Assembly (NCBI GenBank): GCA_023458915.1
Contig: JAEWWM010000067.1
Location: forward strand, 1 to 16,073
Direction: 5' to 3'
Origin: Bacillota bacterium
GTDB taxonomy: Bacteria > Bacillota > Clostridia > Oscillospirales > Acutalibacteraceae
DNA length: 16,073 nucleotides
Part shown: in pieces, positions 14,910-16,073 of the stretch
Position numbering within the stretch: the stretch's first letter is position 1
How the letters are laid out: every line of letters starts with the position of its first letter
Notes under the pieces: generated by a model
Told to the model about the DNA's origin: nothing
The model's database searches: none
Seen by the model: only the letters and a program-made list of their open reading frames with translations
Position numbers and translations under genes: made by a program

Positions 14910-15092
14910 TTATTCCTCAGGAATAATCAAGGCACATACAAGGTAAGCGAGAATTCCGAAGCCAAATGTAAACCCGGCTATAACCCACAGAATTCTTATA
15001 AGCGTGGGATCAACGTTAAAATATTCACCAATTCCTCCGCAAACTCCAAAAATTTTTCTGTTTGTTTTTGAACGTGTAAGTCTTTTTTCCAT
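14910..15092 (-). CDS. PspC-domain membrane protein
   Basis: The 60-residue protein is a single PspC domain. The basic RLTRSKTNRKIFGVCGGIGEYF (4-25) is followed by VDPTLIRILWV (27-37) and a hydrophobic segment (about 35-57) ending in IIPEE. In proteobacteria PspC works in the phage-shock envelope stress response. In Bacillota such short stand-alone PspC proteins are common, and their role is largely undefined. ATG at 15092 has AAAGGA eight bases upstream. The gene lies about 90 bases downstream of gerW on the same strand and may be read from that transcript or separately; no other psp gene is visible. Confidence 0.9.
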   Translation of the reverse strand: MEKRLTRSKTNRKIFGVCGGIGEYFNVDPTLIRILWVIAGFTFGFGILAYLVCALIIPEE

Positions 15093-15180
15093 AATGCGTA
15101 TCCTTTCTGATTTTAAAATTTATGTAAATTTTGTAGCCGATTATATATCAACTACAAAAAAACGTTAGCTTACAAAAATT

Positions 15181-15585
15181 TTATTCTTCGCTAGGCTCTT
15201 TATTTTTGTTTTTGTTCTTTCTTTTTTTAATCGCGTTTCCAATTTTATCGACTATATCAGGTGCCATGGCAATGATTCTGTCGAGTGAACCACTGAAAGA
15301 TTCAACCTGCAGAAGTTTTACGTCGCCTTCGGATATAACCAAAAATGCAACAGGAATTATATTTACCCCTGCCCCATTTCCTCCACCAAACATTTCTTTA
15401 TCTGTGTGATTACCGCTAGCGAAATCTGAACCTCCGGACGCAAAACCGTAAGATACTTTCGAAACAGGTATGACTACAGTACCGTCAGCTGTGGTAATTG
15501 ATTGGCCGATTATAGTATCTGCATTCACAATTTCTTTAATTTTATCTACTGCTGATTCCATCATACCTTCAAGTTTATCACTCAT
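15181..15585 (-). CDS. ytfJ: Sporulation protein of the GerW/YtfJ family
   Basis: The 134-residue protein has the YtfJ/GerW layout. An N-terminal helix (KLEGMMESAVDKIKEIV) is followed by GQSITTADGTVVIPVSKVSYGFASGG (27-52), a Gly-rich loop FGGGNGAGVNIIPVAFLVI (66-84), a strand LLQVE and a lysine/asparagine-rich tail. In Bacillus this protein is made during sporulation and affects spore germination; its biochemical role is unsettled. ATG at 15585 has AAGGTGG eight bases upstream. The gene lies 27 bases after the DUF2953 gene, the ytfI-ytfJ arrangement seen in many spore formers, which supports the call. The highly basic tail (KKRKNKNKNK) may bind nucleic acid or membrane, but that is a guess. 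Confidence 0.92.
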   Translation of the reverse strand: MSDKLEGMMESAVDKIKEIVNADTIIGQSITTADGTVVIPVSKVSYGFASGGSDFASGNHTDKEMFGGGNGAGVNIIPVAFLVISEGDVKLLQVESFSGSLDRIIAMAPDIVDKIGNAIKKRKNKNKNKEPSEE

Positions 15586-15612
15586 ACTTGATAACCACCT
15601 TAATTTAATTTT

Positions 15613-16073
15613 TTAATTTACTAATTTGCTGTATTTCTCTGAAAATATTAAAAGCATATAAAGTATATAAAAAACGCGGGCGCTTATGTCAAGTTCCAAA
15701 TCCATAGAAATTTTTTCAATTAAAAAATCTGAAGTTATATTTACGCTATATTCTTTAGGCTGAATCCAGGATGTGATAAACGCTGCAGTGGGATATAAAA
15801 TAGCTGAGGCCTGTCCGTATTTTATAGCAGCGGAAGCTGCGTCCGTAGCGCCAATGATTAAATGCACTTTCATTTTATTTACAGAAACACCTTTTGAGAC
15901 TTTTTTCAGCATATCCTCAGATAATTTTAAAATTTTCGAAAAAAGTTTTAGTGAACCGATTACTCCTTTTTCTTTGATTAAATTTGAAACAAAGCCATCT
16001 TTCTTTTTATCTTCTCTCTTATTTTGTATTTTGCTGCTTTTCTCTTTTTTTGAAGATGTCTCTGAATAGATAT
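15613..16073 (-). CDS. DUF2953 (YtfI-like) protein, 5' part outside window
   Basis: The minus-strand frame is open from the right edge to TAA at 15613-15615, giving at least 153 codons with no stop. The start is therefore beyond the window, and the internal ATG at 15912 is not the true start. The visible part begins with a Ser/Lys-rich linker (ETSSKKEKSSK). It continues with a segment containing KVHLIIGATDAASAAIKYGQASAILYP, then a strand-rich stretch and a hydrophobic C-terminal segment (FYILYMLLIF). This fits DUF2953, usually found directly upstream of ytfJ/gerW in spore formers; the function is unknown. Assignment rests on both sequence pattern and position. Confidence 0.8.
   Translation of the reverse strand, partial: IYSETSSKKEKSSKIQNKREDKKKDGFVSNLIKEKGVIGSLKLFSKILKLSEDMLKKVSKGVSVNKMKVHLIIGATDAASAAIKYGQASAILYPTAAFITSWIQPKEYSVNITSDFLIEKISMDLELDISARVFYILYMLLIFSEKYSKLVN

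Noticed and set aside
15129..15159. Terminator or operator between gerW and the PspC gene
   Set aside because: TTTTGTAG and CTACAAAA form only an 8-base AT-rich stem with a 15-base loop and no T run of note, too weak to call.
15613..15912. Short 99-residue protein starting at ATG 15912
   Set aside because: The same frame stays open to the window edge, and the family is longer. The ATG is internal to the DUF2953 protein.
1..16073. Defence island, prophage, CRISPR or integrative element
   Set aside because: No integrase, transposase, phage structural gene, repeat-spacer array or recognised defence domain is visible. Most genes are ordinary chromosomal ones in common arrangements.

Overview
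The window is AT-rich DNA from an endospore-forming, low-G+C Gram-positive bacterium. It is most likely a Clostridia-class Bacillota, perhaps near Oscillospirales. The support is a cotJABC spore-coat operon, a GerW/YtfJ sporulation gene next to a DUF2953 gene, the tilS-hpt-ftsH order, AAGGAG-type ribosome binding sites and frequent GTG/TTG starts. The family calls come from reading motifs in the translated sequence; no database search was run. Almost everything is on the minus strand. The exceptions are one small peptide gene (14554-14805) and a decayed fragment (8284-8443). I saw no rRNA, tRNA, CRISPR array or insertion sequence, and no stretch above 300 bases lacks a gene.

Region 1 (1-8202) is housekeeping, transcribed right to left: thymidine kinase (tdk), replicative helicase (dnaB), tRNA-Ile lysidine synthetase (tilS), hypoxanthine phosphoribosyltransferase (hpt), membrane protease FtsH, an HtrA-type serine protease and a membrane-anchored family 8 glycosyltransferase cut by the window edge. 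dnaB, tilS and hpt overlap or touch, so they are probably co-translated. FtsH and HtrA put two envelope quality-control proteases side by side.

Region 2 (8203-10402) is accessory. It holds a frameshifted remnant that resembles a LacI-family DNA-binding domain and two tandem secreted paralogues of unknown function. The upstream copy is followed by a terminator hairpin, and the downstream copy has its own promoter.

Region 3 (10346-11484) is the spore-coat operon cotJA-cotJB-cotJC with a clear intrinsic terminator. Region 4 (11696-14321) is a three-gene ABC importer of the SsuABC/TauABC/ThiXYZ type: lipoprotein, ATPase, permease. Its substrate cannot be told from the window.

Region 5 (14472-14872) is a self-contained plus-strand unit: promoter, strong ribosome binding site, an 83-residue peptide with a double-glycine leader, and a terminator. 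No maturation or export gene lies beside it. It is the best candidate for something undescribed, followed by the secreted paralogue pair. Region 6 (14910-16073) returns to the minus strand with a PspC-domain protein, GerW/YtfJ and the C-terminal part of a DUF2953 protein.
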